In this document: one piece after another, positions 29,159 through 37,484 of the stretch
Numbering within the stretch: the first letter of the stretch is position 1
Layout of the letters: every line of letters begins with the position of its first letter
Source of the DNA: Lysobacter sp.
GTDB taxonomy: Bacteria > Pseudomonadota > Gammaproteobacteria > Xanthomonadales > Xanthomonadaceae
Reading direction: 5' to 3'
DNA: 64,000 nucleotides
Assembly: GCA_011526085.1 (NCBI GenBank)
Contig: WYBC01000040.1
Location: forward strand, 1 to 64,000
Notes under the pieces: generated by a model
Database searches by the model: none
What the model was told of the DNA's origin: nothing
Seen by the model: the letters and a program-made list of their open reading frames with translations, nothing else
Translations under genes and position numbers: made by a program

Positions 29159-29863
29159 TCAGACGGCCGTGTTCGACTCGTCGCGCTTCTCGCGCGGGGG
29201 CATCGGGCCTTCGCCATGTTCCTGGAACCAGATGTTCTCGGCGATGTTGGTGGCGTGATCGCCCACGCGCTCCAGATTCTTGGCCATGAACAGCAGATGG
29301 GTGCAGGGCGTGATCACCCGCGGGTCTTCCATCATGTAGGTCAGCAGTTCGCGGAAGAGACCGGTGTACTGGGTGTCGATCTCGGCGTCCTCGGCGCGGA
29401 CCTGCTGCGCCGCTTCGACATCGCCGTCGCGATACGCCGCCAGCACCTTGCGCACCTGACGCACGACCAGCCGGCCCAGACTGCCGAGCCCGCGCGTATG
29501 CGGCAGCGGCGGCGACAGGTTCAGCGCCATCGAGCGCTTGGCCACGTTCGAGGCGTAATCGCCGATGCGTTCGATGTCCGAAGCGATGCGCAGGGCGGAC
29601 AGGATCTCGCGCAGATCGCGCGCCAGCGGGCCGCGCAGGGCGAGCTTCATCGCGTCGTGGCTGACCTGCAGTTCCAGCGCGTCGATCGCCTCGTCGTTGG
29701 CGATGATCCGTTCCGCGGCCTTGCCGTCGCGGCGATCGACCACATCCAGCGCGGCTTCCAGCTGCGATGCCGCCATTTCGCCCATCCGCAGGATTTCCTC
29801 CAGCAGGACCCGGCGTTCTTCGTCGTGGCTCTTGACGATGTGGTGGTGCGGATTGGTGTTCAT
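29159..29863 (-). CDS. phoU: Phosphate signalling complex protein PhoU
   Basis: Cytoplasmic regulator linking the Pst transporter to the PhoR/PhoB two-component system and represses the Pho regulon when phosphate is ample. Start at ATG 29863 gives 234 residues, the normal length; an upstream ATG at 29917 is unlikely. Two three-helix bundles carry the metal-binding signatures ERIGDYASNVAK and ERVGDHATNIAE. It is the last gene of pstSCAB-phoU, separated from pstB by a 162-base gap holding a double REP element, which could lower or stabilise its expression relative to pstB. Confidence 0.95.
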   Translation of the reverse strand: MNTNPHHHIVKSHDEERRVLLEEILRMGEMAASQLEAALDVVDRRDGKAAERIIANDEAIDALELQVSHDAMKLALRGPLARDLREILSALRIASDIERIGDYASNVAKRSMALNLSPPLPHTRGLGSLGRLVVRQVRKVLAAYRDGDVEAAQQVRAEDAEIDTQYTGLFRELLTYMMEDPRVITPCTHLLFMAKNLERVGDHATNIAENIWFQEHGEGPMPPREKRDESNTAV

Positions 29864-29938
29864 GGCGGAACTCGAAGTGTGGAATGGAAAAACGTCGTTG
29901 TGGAGATGGCGGTCCAAATCCGGTGCGGTGAAGCGACC

Positions 29939-30007
29939 GGTAGAGCGGGCTTCAGCCCGCCGCGCTTGCTTTCCGGGCGAACGGCAGCGGGCTGAAGCCC
30001 GCTCTAC
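29939..30007. repeat. BIME-like pair of inverted REP elements
   Basis: A left hairpin GTAGAGCGGGC-TTCA-GCCCGC (29940-29960) and an inverted right copy GCGGGCTGAAGCCCGCTCTAC (29987-30007, split GCGGGCTGAA/GCCCGCTCTAC) face each other across 26 bases. Both share the core of the element at 23001. It lies between pstB and phoU and may act as an RNA stabiliser or attenuator. Confidence 0.85.
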
Positions 30008-30025
30008 AGTCCGGCGCGAAACGCC

Positions 30026-30886
30026 TCACCCGAACCTGCCGGTGATGTAGTCCTCGGTCTGCTGCTTCGAGGGTTTGGAGAAGATCTTCGCGGTTTCGTC
30101 GTGTTCGATGAGGTCGCCCAGATACATGAAGGCGGTGAAATCGGAGACGCGGGCCGCCTGCTGCATGTTGTGGGTCACGATGGCGATGGTGTAGCTCTGC
30201 TTCAGTTCCTCGATCAACTGCTCGATGCGGCTGGTCGAGATCGGGTCGAGCGCGGAAGTCGGTTCGTCCAGCAGCAGCACGTCCGGACGCAGCGCCACCG
30301 CGCGCGCGATGCACAGCCGCTGCTGCTGGCCGCCGGAGAGGCCCAGCGCGCTCTGGCCCAGCTTGTCCTTCACTTCTTCCCACAGCGCGGCCTGGCGCAG
30401 CGCTTCTTCCACGCGCACGGTCATGTCGGCCTTCGACAGGCGTTCGTGATGGCGGATGCCGTAGGCCACGTTCTCGAAGATCGTCATCGGGAACGGCACC
30501 GGCTTCTGGAACACCATGCCGACCTTGCTGCGCAGCCGGTTCATCGGGTACTTCGGGTCGAGGATGTTCTCGCCGTCCAGCAGCACTTCGCCGCGCGCTT
30601 CCATCTTGGGATAGAGCGCGTAGATGCGGTTGAAGATGCGCAGCAGGGTGGACTTGCCGCAGCCCGACGGCCCGATCAGCGCGGTGACGCGCTTTTCCGG
30701 GATGTCGAGGTCGATGCTCTTCAGCGCATGGAACTTGTCGTAATAGAAATCGAGACCGCGCGCGCGCAGTTTCACCGGCGCGGCGGGCGCGGCCTCGCGG
30801 TGCGCGGCGACGATGCCGAGATGCGGCTGGCTGTGGGACAGGGTCGCGGTGTCGTTCATGGGCAGGGTCCGGGCCGGATCAGTCAT
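30026..30886 (-). CDS. pstB: Phosphate ABC transporter ATP-binding protein PstB
   Basis: ATPase of the high-affinity phosphate importer. 286 residues with a longer than usual N-terminal extension (about 40 residues) if ATG 30886 is used; ATG 30859 (277 aa) is an alternative and neither has a clear ribosome site. Motifs: Walker [11 protein letters not shown]-loop [17 protein letters not shown], signature LSGGQQQR, Walker [14 protein letters not shown]-loop [13 protein letters not shown]. From 30886 the start overlaps the pstA stop by eight bases. Confidence 0.96.
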   Translation of the reverse strand: MTDPARTLPMNDTATLSHSQPHLGIVAAHREAAPAAPVKLRARGLDFYYDKFHALKSIDLDIPEKRVTALIGPSGCGKSTLLRIFNRIYALYPKMEARGEVLLDGENILDPKYPMNRLRSKVGMVFQKPVPFPMTIFENVAYGIRHHERLSKADMTVRVEEALRQAALWEEVKDKLGQSALGLSGGQQQRLCIARAVALRPDVLLLDEPTSALDPISTSRIEQLIEELKQSYTIAIVTHNMQQAARVSDFTAFMYLGDLIEHDETAKIFSKPSKQQTEDYITGRFG

Positions 30887-31790
30887 GGGAGATCTTGTTG
30901 CGAAGAAGAATGGCGCGCGCGGTGAGGCTGATCGCGAGCACGAACATCGTCAGGATGAAGGCGCCGGCCCAGGCCAGCGTATGCCAGTTCTCGAACGGGC
31001 TCATGGCGAACTGGAAGATCACCACCGGCACGTTGGCCATCGGCGACATCAGGTCCGTGGTCCAGTACTGGTTGTTGAGGGCCGTGAACAACAGCGGTGC
31101 GGTTTCGCCGGAGATGCGCGCCAGCGCGAGCAGGATGCCGGTGACGATGCCTGCCGATGCGCTGCGATACAGCACCTGCACCGTGACTTTCCACTGCGGC
31201 ACGCCCAGCGACAGCGCGGCCTCGCGCATCTGCGCCGGCACCAGGCGCAGCATTTCGTCCGTGGTGCGGACCACGACCGGCAGCACGATGAAGGCGAGGG
31301 CGATCGCGCCGGCCAGCGCGGAGAAGTGGCCCATCCGCGCGACCACGAGGGTGTACACGAACAGGCCCAGCACGATCGACGGCGCGGACAGCAGGATGTC
31401 GTTGACGAAACGCACGGTCTCGCCGAGTCGCGACGCCCATGTGCTGCGCGAGTACTCCGCGAGGAACGTGCCGGCCAGCACGCCGATGGGCGCGCCGATG
31501 ACGACGCCGAGCAGGCTCATGATGACGCTGCCCATGAAGGCGTTGGCCATGCCGCCGCTGTCGCCCGGCGGCGGCGTCATCTGGGTGAACAGGGCGAGAT
31601 TCAGCGAGCTGATGCCTTTGCTCAGCGTCGTCCACATGATCCAGCCGAGCCAGAACAGGCCGAAGAGGGTGGCCAGGATCGCGAGCAGCTGCGCCGCGAC
31701 GTTCTTGATCCGGCGCTGCATGTAAAGCGAATTGCGCGATCCGGAGGCGGTGCGGGCAGGCGCCACGGGAGGCTTGGGAGTTGCGGACAT
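30879..31790 (-). CDS. pstA: Phosphate ABC transporter permease PstA
   Basis: One of the two membrane subunits of the phosphate channel; 303 residues with about six transmembrane helices. After a short cytoplasmic N-terminus come the first helix ([19 protein letters not shown]), the periplasmic TPPPGDSGG segment, and the EAA-type loop ([22 protein letters not shown]) that contacts PstB. The start overlaps the pstC stop by one base, and the stop overlaps pstB. Confidence 0.95.
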   Translation of the reverse strand: MSATPKPPVAPARTASGSRNSLYMQRRIKNVAAQLLAILATLFGLFWLGWIMWTTLSKGISSLNLALFTQMTPPPGDSGGMANAFMGSVIMSLLGVVIGAPIGVLAGTFLAEYSRSTWASRLGETVRFVNDILLSAPSIVLGLFVYTLVVARMGHFSALAGAIALAFIVLPVVVRTTDEMLRLVPAQMREAALSLGVPQWKVTVQVLYRSASAGIVTGILLALARISGETAPLLFTALNNQYWTTDLMSPMANVPVVIFQFAMSPFENWHTLAWAGAFILTMFVLAISLTARAILLRNKISHD

Positions 31791-32761
31791 CAGTTGCCCT
31801 CACGCTTTTTCAGTTGGCGCAGCATCAGCCGTGCGATGGTCAGCACCACGAAGGTGACGAGGAACAGCACGAAACCCAGGGCGATCAGCGACGACAGATA
31901 CATCGGCGAGTCGGCTTCGGAGAATTCGTTCGCGATGGTGGCGGCGATGGAGTTGCCGGGTTCCAGCAGCGAGAGGCTGAGGCGATGCGCGTTGCCGAGC
32001 ACGAAGGTCACCGCCATGGTTTCGCCGAGCGCGCGGCCGAGACCGAGGAAAATGCCGCCGATGACCGCGGAGCGGGTGTAGGGCAACACGATGTCCCAGA
32101 TCACTTCCCAGCGCGTGGAGCCCAGCGCATAGGCGGATTCCTTCAGCCGGCCGGGTACGGTCAGGAAGACTTCGCGCATGACCGAGCTGATGAACGGGAT
32201 CACCATGATCGCCAGTACCAGGCCGGCGGTGCCCATTCCGAGGCCGAGCGGCGGACCCGAGAACAGGGTGCCGATGACGGGCAATTGGCCGAAATTCTCG
32301 TCGACCCAGGGATAGATGTTCACGGACAGGAAGGGCACCAGCACGAACAGGCCCCACATGCCGTAGATGATCGACGGAATTCCCGCCAACAGTTCGATCG
32401 CGGTGCCGACCGGCGCGCGCAGCCAGCGCGGCGAGATCTCGGTGAGGAACATCGCGATGCCGAAGCTGATCGGCACCGCGATCAGCAGAGCGATGAAGGC
32501 CGTGACCAGCGTGCCGAAGATCGGCACGCGCGCGCCGAAGTCCTGCAGCACGGGATCCCATGCGTCGCGCCACAGGAAGGCGACGCCGAATTTCTCGAAG
32601 GCTTCCAGTCCGCCCCAGAGCATCGAAAACGCGGCGGCGGCGAGCGAGATCAGCACCAGGATGCCGGCGCCGGTCACCAGCCAGCGGAAGCCGCTGTCTG
32701 CGCGCGAGTCGAGCACGTCGCGGCTCGCCCTTGGAACTGGATTGGAAGCGGCAGTGCTCAT
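31790..32761 (-). CDS. pstC: Phosphate ABC transporter permease PstC
   Basis: Second membrane subunit, 323 residues with six predicted helices. Key segments: AGILVLISLAAAAFSMLWGG (helix 1), GIPSIIYGMWGLFVLVPFL, and the cytoplasmic coupling loop KESAYALGSTRWEVIWDIVLPY. ATG 32761 is the only good start. It is separated from pstS by 143 bases holding a strong hairpin, and its stop overlaps pstA by one base. Confidence 0.95.
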   Translation of the reverse strand: MSTAASNPVPRASRDVLDSRADSGFRWLVTGAGILVLISLAAAAFSMLWGGLEAFEKFGVAFLWRDAWDPVLQDFGARVPIFGTLVTAFIALLIAVPISFGIAMFLTEISPRWLRAPVGTAIELLAGIPSIIYGMWGLFVLVPFLSVNIYPWVDENFGQLPVIGTLFSGPPLGLGMGTAGLVLAIMVIPFISSVMREVFLTVPGRLKESAYALGSTRWEVIWDIVLPYTRSAVIGGIFLGLGRALGETMAVTFVLGNAHRLSLSLLEPGNSIAATIANEFSEADSPMYLSSLIALGFVLFLVTFVVLTIARLMLRQLKKREGN

Positions 32762-32825
32762 GTCGGAAGCTGCTTTCGTTCTGTCGATTTCGGGAAGACC
32801 TTTTGCGAAGGCCGTTTGCTAAGAA

Positions 32826-32851
32826 GACCACGCACCGGGGGTGCGTGGTCT
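32826..32851 (-). terminator. Hairpin between pstS and pstC (attenuator or mRNA processing site)
   Basis: Stem GACCACGCACC / GGTGCGTGGTC with a short loop, followed on the minus strand by TTCTT. It lies between the binding-protein gene and the permease genes, where partial termination or 3' protection commonly gives excess PstS. Confidence 0.6.
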
Positions 32852-32904
32852 CTCGGGAGCTGGCCGTGCCGCGGTGCGGGATGCACCGCTGGCCGGCATC
32901 AGGC

Positions 32905-33924
32905 TCAGAACTTCAGTTCCTTGGCCCAGTAGGCTTCGATCTGCTTGACCAGAGCGTCCGGCAGCGGCACGTAGTCGAGCGCCTTCGCCTGCGCGTCGCC
33001 GTTGGCGTAGGCCCAGCGGAAGAAGGCCAGGGCTTCCTTCGAACGGGCGGCGTCCTTCGGCTTCTTCTGCATCAGGATGAAGTTGGTCGCGGCGATCGGC
33101 CACGCATTCTGGCCCGGCGCATTGGTCATCACCAGGAAGAAATCCTGGGCCTTGGTCCAATCGGCGCTGGCGGCCGCGGCCTGGAAGGTTTCGTCGCTGG
33201 GCAGCACGAAGTTGCCGGCGGCGTTCTTCACGCGGGTGAAGGCCATCTTGTTCTGCAGTGCATAGGACAGTTCGACGTAGCCGATGCCGCCCTTGATCTG
33301 CTTCACGTAGGCGGCGACGCCTTCGTTGCCCTTGCCGCCGACGCCGGTCGGCCACTTCACCGACGTGCCTTCACCGACGGAGGTTTTCCACTCCGGGCTG
33401 ACCTTCGACAGATAGTTGACCCAGTTGAAGGTGGTGCCGGAGCCGTCCGAGCGGTGGACCACGGTGATCTTCTGGGCCGGCAGGGGCACGCCGCCGTTCA
33501 GCGCGACGATGCGCGGATCGTTCCACATGGTGATCTTGCCGAGGAAGATGTCGGCGAGCAGCGGGCCGTCGAATTTCATCGCGCCGGCCTTCACGCCGGC
33601 GATGTTGACCACCGGGACCACGCCGCCGATCGCGGACGGGAACTGGGCCAGCCCCGAAGCTTTCAGCTCGGCCGGCGGCAGCGGCTTGTCGGAGGAACCG
33701 AAATCGACGGTCTTCGCCTTGATCTGCGCGATGCCGCCACCGGAACCGATCGACTGGTAGTTGATCTTGGTACCGGTCTGCTGCGAATAGTCGGCCGACC
33801 ACTTGGACAGAAGCGGGTAGATGAAGGTCGCGCCTGCGCCGGTGATGTCGGCAGCCTGGGCGTTGAACATGGCGCCGCCGGCGATGACGAGCGCGGCGGC
33901 CTTGAATTTGACGGACTTGAACAC
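32905..33924 (-). CDS. pstS: Periplasmic phosphate-binding protein PstS
   Basis: Binds phosphate in the periplasm and delivers it to PstC/PstA. The GTG at 33924 (339 aa) is chosen because AGGAG lies seven bases upstream and it directly starts a signal peptide (FKSVKFKAAALVIAGGAMFNAQA). An in-frame ATG 60 bases upstream would put 20 polar residues in front of the signal. The mature start ITGAGATFIYPLLSKWSADY, the phosphate contact segments QSIGSGGG and RSDGSGTTF, and the C-terminal NGDAQAKALDYVPLP are typical. A PhoB box lies about 90 bases upstream. Confidence 0.95.
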   Translation of the reverse strand: MFKSVKFKAAALVIAGGAMFNAQAADITGAGATFIYPLLSKWSADYSQQTGTKINYQSIGSGGGIAQIKAKTVDFGSSDKPLPPAELKASGLAQFPSAIGGVVPVVNIAGVKAGAMKFDGPLLADIFLGKITMWNDPRIVALNGGVPLPAQKITVVHRSDGSGTTFNWVNYLSKVSPEWKTSVGEGTSVKWPTGVGGKGNEGVAAYVKQIKGGIGYVELSYALQNKMAFTRVKNAAGNFVLPSDETFQAAAASADWTKAQDFFLVMTNAPGQNAWPIAATNFILMQKKPKDAARSKEALAFFRWAYANGDAQAKALDYVPLPDALVKQIEAYWAKELKF

Positions 33925-34274
33925 GGAGGTGCTCCTGTTGTGGGTGCAGACGGGGTTGAGCAACCCCGGATGCGGCCATTCCATCGAAAGCGGATGACAG
34001 CCCCGTGTTCAAAAAGTGACAGAAAAGTGACAATTGAAATATTGCGGTGCGGTCATGACTGCCTTTGCCGCATGGACGGTGCGTGCCCTTCGGCAGACCG
34101 GGCGATTTGCCCGGCCTGCACACGCGTCGTTTCGATTTTCATCGAAGTGTCATGTTCGTCACATCTGGTTGTCAGATTGGAGTCGCAGTCTAGCGCCCCG
34201 GTTCACACGGTCTTAACGGGGCGCGCTCGTCGCGTCCCGTCCCGCATTCATCACATACCTCCGGGGTTCACACC
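33925..34274. other. Divergent regulatory region pstS / phosphate porin
   Basis: A 350-base gap between two divergent phosphate-starvation genes. It contains the PhoB box at 34016-34033 and several further GTCA half-motifs near 34149-34176 on the porin side whose spacing (9 and 13) departs from the 11-base PhoB period. No gene is visible. Confidence 0.6.
34016..34033 (-). promoter_or_regulatory. PhoB box upstream of pstS
   Basis: Minus strand TTGTCACTTTTCTGTCAC: two TGTCA-type 7-mers spaced 11 bases apart, matching the CTGTCAT-A/T4-CTGTCAT PhoB consensus at most positions. A further CTGTCATC follows 25 bases downstream. It is about 90 bases before the pstS start. Confidence 0.8.
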
Positions 34275-35573
34275 ATGCGTCATTCCCTCCTTGCCCTCGC
34301 CGTCGGTGCCGCACTCGCCGGCACCAGCCTGTCCGCGTCGGCGCAGTCCAGAGATGCCGAAATCGCCGAACTGAAGGCGCAGATCGCCGCACTGCTGGAA
34401 AAGGTCGAGTCGCTCGAAGAGCGCACGGACGCGCAGTCCGACGTCAATGTCGACACCGCGACCCAGCTCGACAATCTCACTAACAAATCGGTCAAGGTCG
34501 ACACCAAGGGCGGCATCAAGGTGACCTCGGCCGACGGCAAGTTCGAAGCCCAGGTCGGCGGCCGCATCCATTTCGACGCCTACGCCTTCGACCGCGACAT
34601 CGCCAGCACCACCGGCACCACCGAGTTCCGCCGCGCGCGCCTCACCCTGCAGGGCAAGGCCCTGGGCTGGGAATACAAGATGGAGCAGGATTTCGGCGCC
34701 GGCACCAATCTCGACGGCCTGCGCGATCTGTACGTCGCGAAGAACGCGTTCGGCGGCAAGTTCACCATCGGTCATTTCAAGCCCTACCGCTCGATGGAAG
34801 AACTGACCAGCTCGAACGAAATCCTGATGATGGAGCGTCCGTTCTCGTCCGCCAGCGGCCTGTTCAACGCCCGTCAGTTCCAGCAGGGCGTGGGTTATCT
34901 GCGCGCCGGCGACAACTACACCGCGGGCCTGTCGGTGTTCAACCTGCGCAGCGCCGCGGGCGTGCGCAACGAGGGCGTCGGCGCGGCCGGCCGCTTCACC
35001 TATGCGCCGATCAACAACGAGACCAGCACCCTGCATCTCGGTGGCTGGTTCAGCGTCGAAGATCTGAACAATGGTTCGGCCACGACCACCGCGTCGGTGT
35101 CCTACGCGGGTCGTCGCGGCCCGTCGCAGACCATCGCCACCGTCAACGGCGCCGCTGGCGACAAAATCACCGCTTACGGTGCGGAAGTCGCGGGCGCGTT
35201 CGGCCCGGCGTTCTTCCAGGGCGAATACGTGCAGTCGACGTTCGAACAGCCGATCGCGGACGATCAGGACGTGACTTCGTGGTACCTGCAGGGCAGCTGG
35301 ATGCTCAACGGCGGTCACAAGCCGTACAAGGGCGCGACCGGCGTGTTCGGTTCGCCGAAGGTCGGCGACAAGGGCCTGTGGGAGCTGACCGCGCGTTACG
35401 ACGCCATCGAAAACGAGGATATCGCCAACCGCGAAGCCTCCAGCTGGCTGTTCGGCGTGAACTACTACGTCAATCCGAACCTGCGCTTCATGTTCAACTA
35501 CATCCAGGGCGACAACGAAGCCACCGGCGACGAAACCGGCCAGTACGCCCTGCGCACGCAGTTCGCGTTCTGA
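34275..35573 (+). CDS. Phosphate-selective porin O/P family outer membrane protein
   Basis: Anion-selective trimeric beta-barrel for phosphate or polyphosphate uptake through the outer membrane. 432 residues: signal peptide to about 23 (LSASAQ), a coiled coil at about 25-60 (AEIAELKAQIAALLEKVESLEE), a short linker, then a 16-strand-type barrel from about 85 ending in the classic terminal Phe (YALRTQFAF). The family name is OprP/OprO in Pseudomonas. It is divergent from pstS, so co-regulation by PhoB is likely. A good terminator follows. Confidence 0.9.
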   Translation: MRHSLLALAVGAALAGTSLSASAQSRDAEIAELKAQIAALLEKVESLEERTDAQSDVNVDTATQLDNLTNKSVKVDTKGGIKVTSADGKFEAQVGGRIHFDAYAFDRDIASTTGTTEFRRARLTLQGKALGWEYKMEQDFGAGTNLDGLRDLYVAKNAFGGKFTIGHFKPYRSMEELTSSNEILMMERPFSSASGLFNARQFQQGVGYLRAGDNYTAGLSVFNLRSAAGVRNEGVGAAGRFTYAPINNETSTLHLGGWFSVEDLNNGSATTTASVSYAGRRGPSQTIATVNGAAGDKITAYGAEVAGAFGPAFFQGEYVQSTFEQPIADDQDVTSWYLQGSWMLNGGHKPYKGATGVFGSPKVGDKGLWELTARYDAIENEDIANREASSWLFGVNYYVNPNLRFMFNYIQGDNEATGDETGQYALRTQFAF

Positions 35574-35611
35574 TCGCAACGAATCTCTCTCCCCTCCCGG
35601 CTGTACTTCGG

Positions 35612-35638
35612 GCCCCGGCGCAAGCCGGGGCTTTTTTT
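35612..35638 (+). terminator. Rho-independent terminator after the porin gene
   Basis: GCCCCGGC-GCAA-GCCGGGGC stem followed by seven T, 39 bases after the stop. Confidence 0.9.
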
Positions 35639-35647
35639 ATTTTCATC

Positions 35648-35739
35648 GGGTAGAGCGGCCTGACCGGTCATTCGACCGTTGAAGACCGGGCCGCTGTTCC
35701 GCTCCGTGGAAAGGGGGCGGCCGAAGGCCGCTCTGCCGG
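35648..35739. repeat. REP-like imperfect inverted repeat
   Basis: GGGTAGAGCGGCC at 35648-35660 and its partner GGCCGCTCTGCC at 35727-35738 flank a GC-rich spacer with a further GACCGG/CCGGTC-type pairing. The GTAGAGCGG head is shared with the REP elements at 23001 and 29939. It lies between the porin terminator and the nth stop. Confidence 0.55.
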
Positions 35740-35746
35740 ATGGCTC

Positions 35747-36433
35747 TCAGCGATCGCCGTCCGTGGTCTTGTCCTTGAACCGGCATACATCGCGGATCGG
35801 GCAGCGCCAGCATTCCGGCCTGCGCGCCTTGCACGTGTACCGGCCGTGCAGGATCAGCCAGTGATGCGCGTCCTGCAGGAATTCCGCCGGTACGCGTTTC
35901 AGCAATGCCTGTTCCACCGCCAGCACGTTCTTTCCCGGCGCGAGGCCCGTGCGGTTGGCGACGCGGAAGATGTGGGTGTCGACCGCCATGGTCGGCTCGC
36001 CGAACGCGGTGTTGAGCACGACGTTCGCAGTCTTGCGGCCGACGCCCGGCAGCGCTTCCAGCGCGGCGCGGTCGCGCGGCACCTCTCCGTCGTGTTCGCG
36101 GATGAGTCTCTCGCACAGCGCGATCACGTTCGCGGCCTTGGTGTTGAACAGGCCGATGGTCGAGATATACGACTTCAGCGTCTCCACGCCGAGCGCGGCG
36201 ATCGCCTGCGGCGTGTTCGCCACCGGGTACAGCCGCCGCGTGGCCTTGTTCACGCCGACATCGGTGGCCTGTGCCGACAGCACCACCGCCACCAGCAACT
36301 CGAAGGGTGTCGAATACTCCAGTTCGGTCTTCGGATGCGGATTCAGTTCGCGCAGCCGTTCGAACATGGTGACGATGTCGGCCGGCGGCATGCCGCCGCG
36401 CGGCGATCGTGCGGGTGTCTTTTTCGTCGCCAT
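35747..36433 (-). CDS. nth: Endonuclease III
   Basis: Base-excision repair glycosylase/AP lyase for oxidised pyrimidines. Start ATG 36433 gives 228 residues. Visible: VVLSAQATDVGVNKATRRLY, helix-hairpin-helix LPGVGRKTANVVLN with the catalytic Lys, the catalytic Asp in VDTHIFRVANR, and the C-terminal 4Fe-4S ligands CKARRPECWRCPIRDVC (C-X6-C-X2-C-X5-C). It is the last gene of a four-gene minus-strand operon with a crotonase, a membrane protein and a small hypothetical protein; two bases separate it from the upstream gene. Confidence 0.96.
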   Translation of the reverse strand: MATKKTPARSPRGGMPPADIVTMFERLRELNPHPKTELEYSTPFELLVAVVLSAQATDVGVNKATRRLYPVANTPQAIAALGVETLKSYISTIGLFNTKAANVIALCERLIREHDGEVPRDRAALEALPGVGRKTANVVLNTAFGEPTMAVDTHIFRVANRTGLAPGKNVLAVEQALLKRVPAEFLQDAHHWLILHGRYTCKARRPECWRCPIRDVCRFKDKTTDGDR

Positions 36434-36435
36434 GG

Positions 36436-36828
36436 TCAGTCGGTCTTTCCCGCTGCGGCTCTGGCCCTGGCGCGCGCGAGGGCGGCGGCCGCGGCGGCCG
36501 GCAACGCCGGCGCCGCAGAGACGGAGGCGGTCGTCACGGCCGCCGCGCGACGACGCGCGCGCAGCTCCGCGCGTTCGGTCAGCCGCATCTGCCGCGCAAG
36601 GTAGCGCTCGCGCGCGGCCAGCGCGCTCCGTCGGGCGTCGCGTGCAGCAACAATTTTCGCGACCTGATCGCGACAATGATCGCAGCGATGCGATGCCGGC
36701 TCAAACGAAAGCAGGCCGAGCGCAAGCGCGAGATCGATATCATCCTCCCTCACCGCATCCGCGAGTGACCGTGATGTCGAATTCTCCCGGCATGGGCAAT
36801 TGTCGGCTGCTGTCGAAGCGGAATTCAT
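36436..36828 (-). CDS. Hypothetical protein with CDHC motif and Arg/Ala-rich helices
   Basis: 130 residues. The first part contains C-PC and a CDHC pair (SHRCDHCRDQVAKIV), possible metal ligands, followed by a long Arg/Ala-rich helical tail (LTERAELRARRRAAA ... LARARARAAAGKTD). No family is recognised; similar small proteins next to nth occur in Xanthomonadaceae by my recollection. Its ATG overlaps the stop of the membrane protein (ATGA) and its stop is two bases before nth, so it is certainly cotranscribed. It could bind nucleic acid through the basic tail; that is a guess. Confidence 0.7.
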   Translation of the reverse strand: MNSASTAADNCPCRENSTSRSLADAVREDDIDLALALGLLSFEPASHRCDHCRDQVAKIVAARDARRSALAARERYLARQMRLTERAELRARRRAAAVTTASVSAAPALPAAAAAALARARARAAAGKTD

Positions 36829-37484
36829 CGGAGGAAATAATGCCTCAGGGTATAGAAGGTGACGATGATCGCCATGGATCCGATCAGGAGCGCAAGATGG
36901 AGCCACCTGGGCTCGACGGAGGAAACGCCGATTGCGCGCGGCTTCCGCCGCAACTTCAGACGGTTTGCTTCCGCGATGGAGGCAAATGCGTCCGTATCGC
37001 GGTCGAGCATCGCGCTGGCCAAGTCGTGCAGCGTGCGTGTCCCCAGGGCGGCGAAAGCTTCTCCGTTCAGCGAAACGGTTTCGTTCCCGTTTTCGCCTTG
37101 CACGTGAAAAACAATGCGATTTCCTTCGGCGGCGACCGACGTCATCGCGGTCGCTTTGTGCAGCGGAATATGCCGTTGTTCGAACCGCCCGGACACCCGT
37201 ACGCCGCTTTCCGACTGCGCCCGCAATTGCAATTGCAGGCTCGGTGGGCTCAGCCTGCCCAGCAGTTTCAGCGAGACCACCACCGAGGCAAGGATCAACG
37301 CCATCCTGAGCGGCGGCGACGCGACCCAATGGTTGAGCGCAACGAAAAAAAGAAGCTGCGCAACGACCGCGCCCCATTGGATGGCCAGGTACTTTTTCGC
37401 GGAACGGGGGGCGCCGATCGCCGCCATGAAAAGGGTCTTTTCTCCGGCGAGCGTCTGCGCTTGCACATCGCCTGATCCGTTCAT
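36825..37484 (-). CDS. Uncharacterised integral membrane protein in the nth operon
   Basis: 219 residues. ATG 37484 overlaps the crotonase stop in ATGA. Two N-terminal helices (IQWGAVVAQLLFFVALNHWV and LRMALILASVVVSLKLL), a soluble domain of about 100 residues with alternating polar/hydrophobic strands (GNRIVFHVQGENGNETVSLNG), and one C-terminal helix (LHLALLIGSMAIIVTFYTLR). No catalytic motif or known family is recognised. Confidence 0.75.
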   Translation of the reverse strand: MNGSGDVQAQTLAGEKTLFMAAIGAPRSAKKYLAIQWGAVVAQLLFFVALNHWVASPPLRMALILASVVVSLKLLGRLSPPSLQLQLRAQSESGVRVSGRFEQRHIPLHKATAMTSVAAEGNRIVFHVQGENGNETVSLNGEAFAALGTRTLHDLASAMLDRDTDAFASIAEANRLKLRRKPRAIGVSSVEPRWLHLALLIGSMAIIVTFYTLRHYFLR

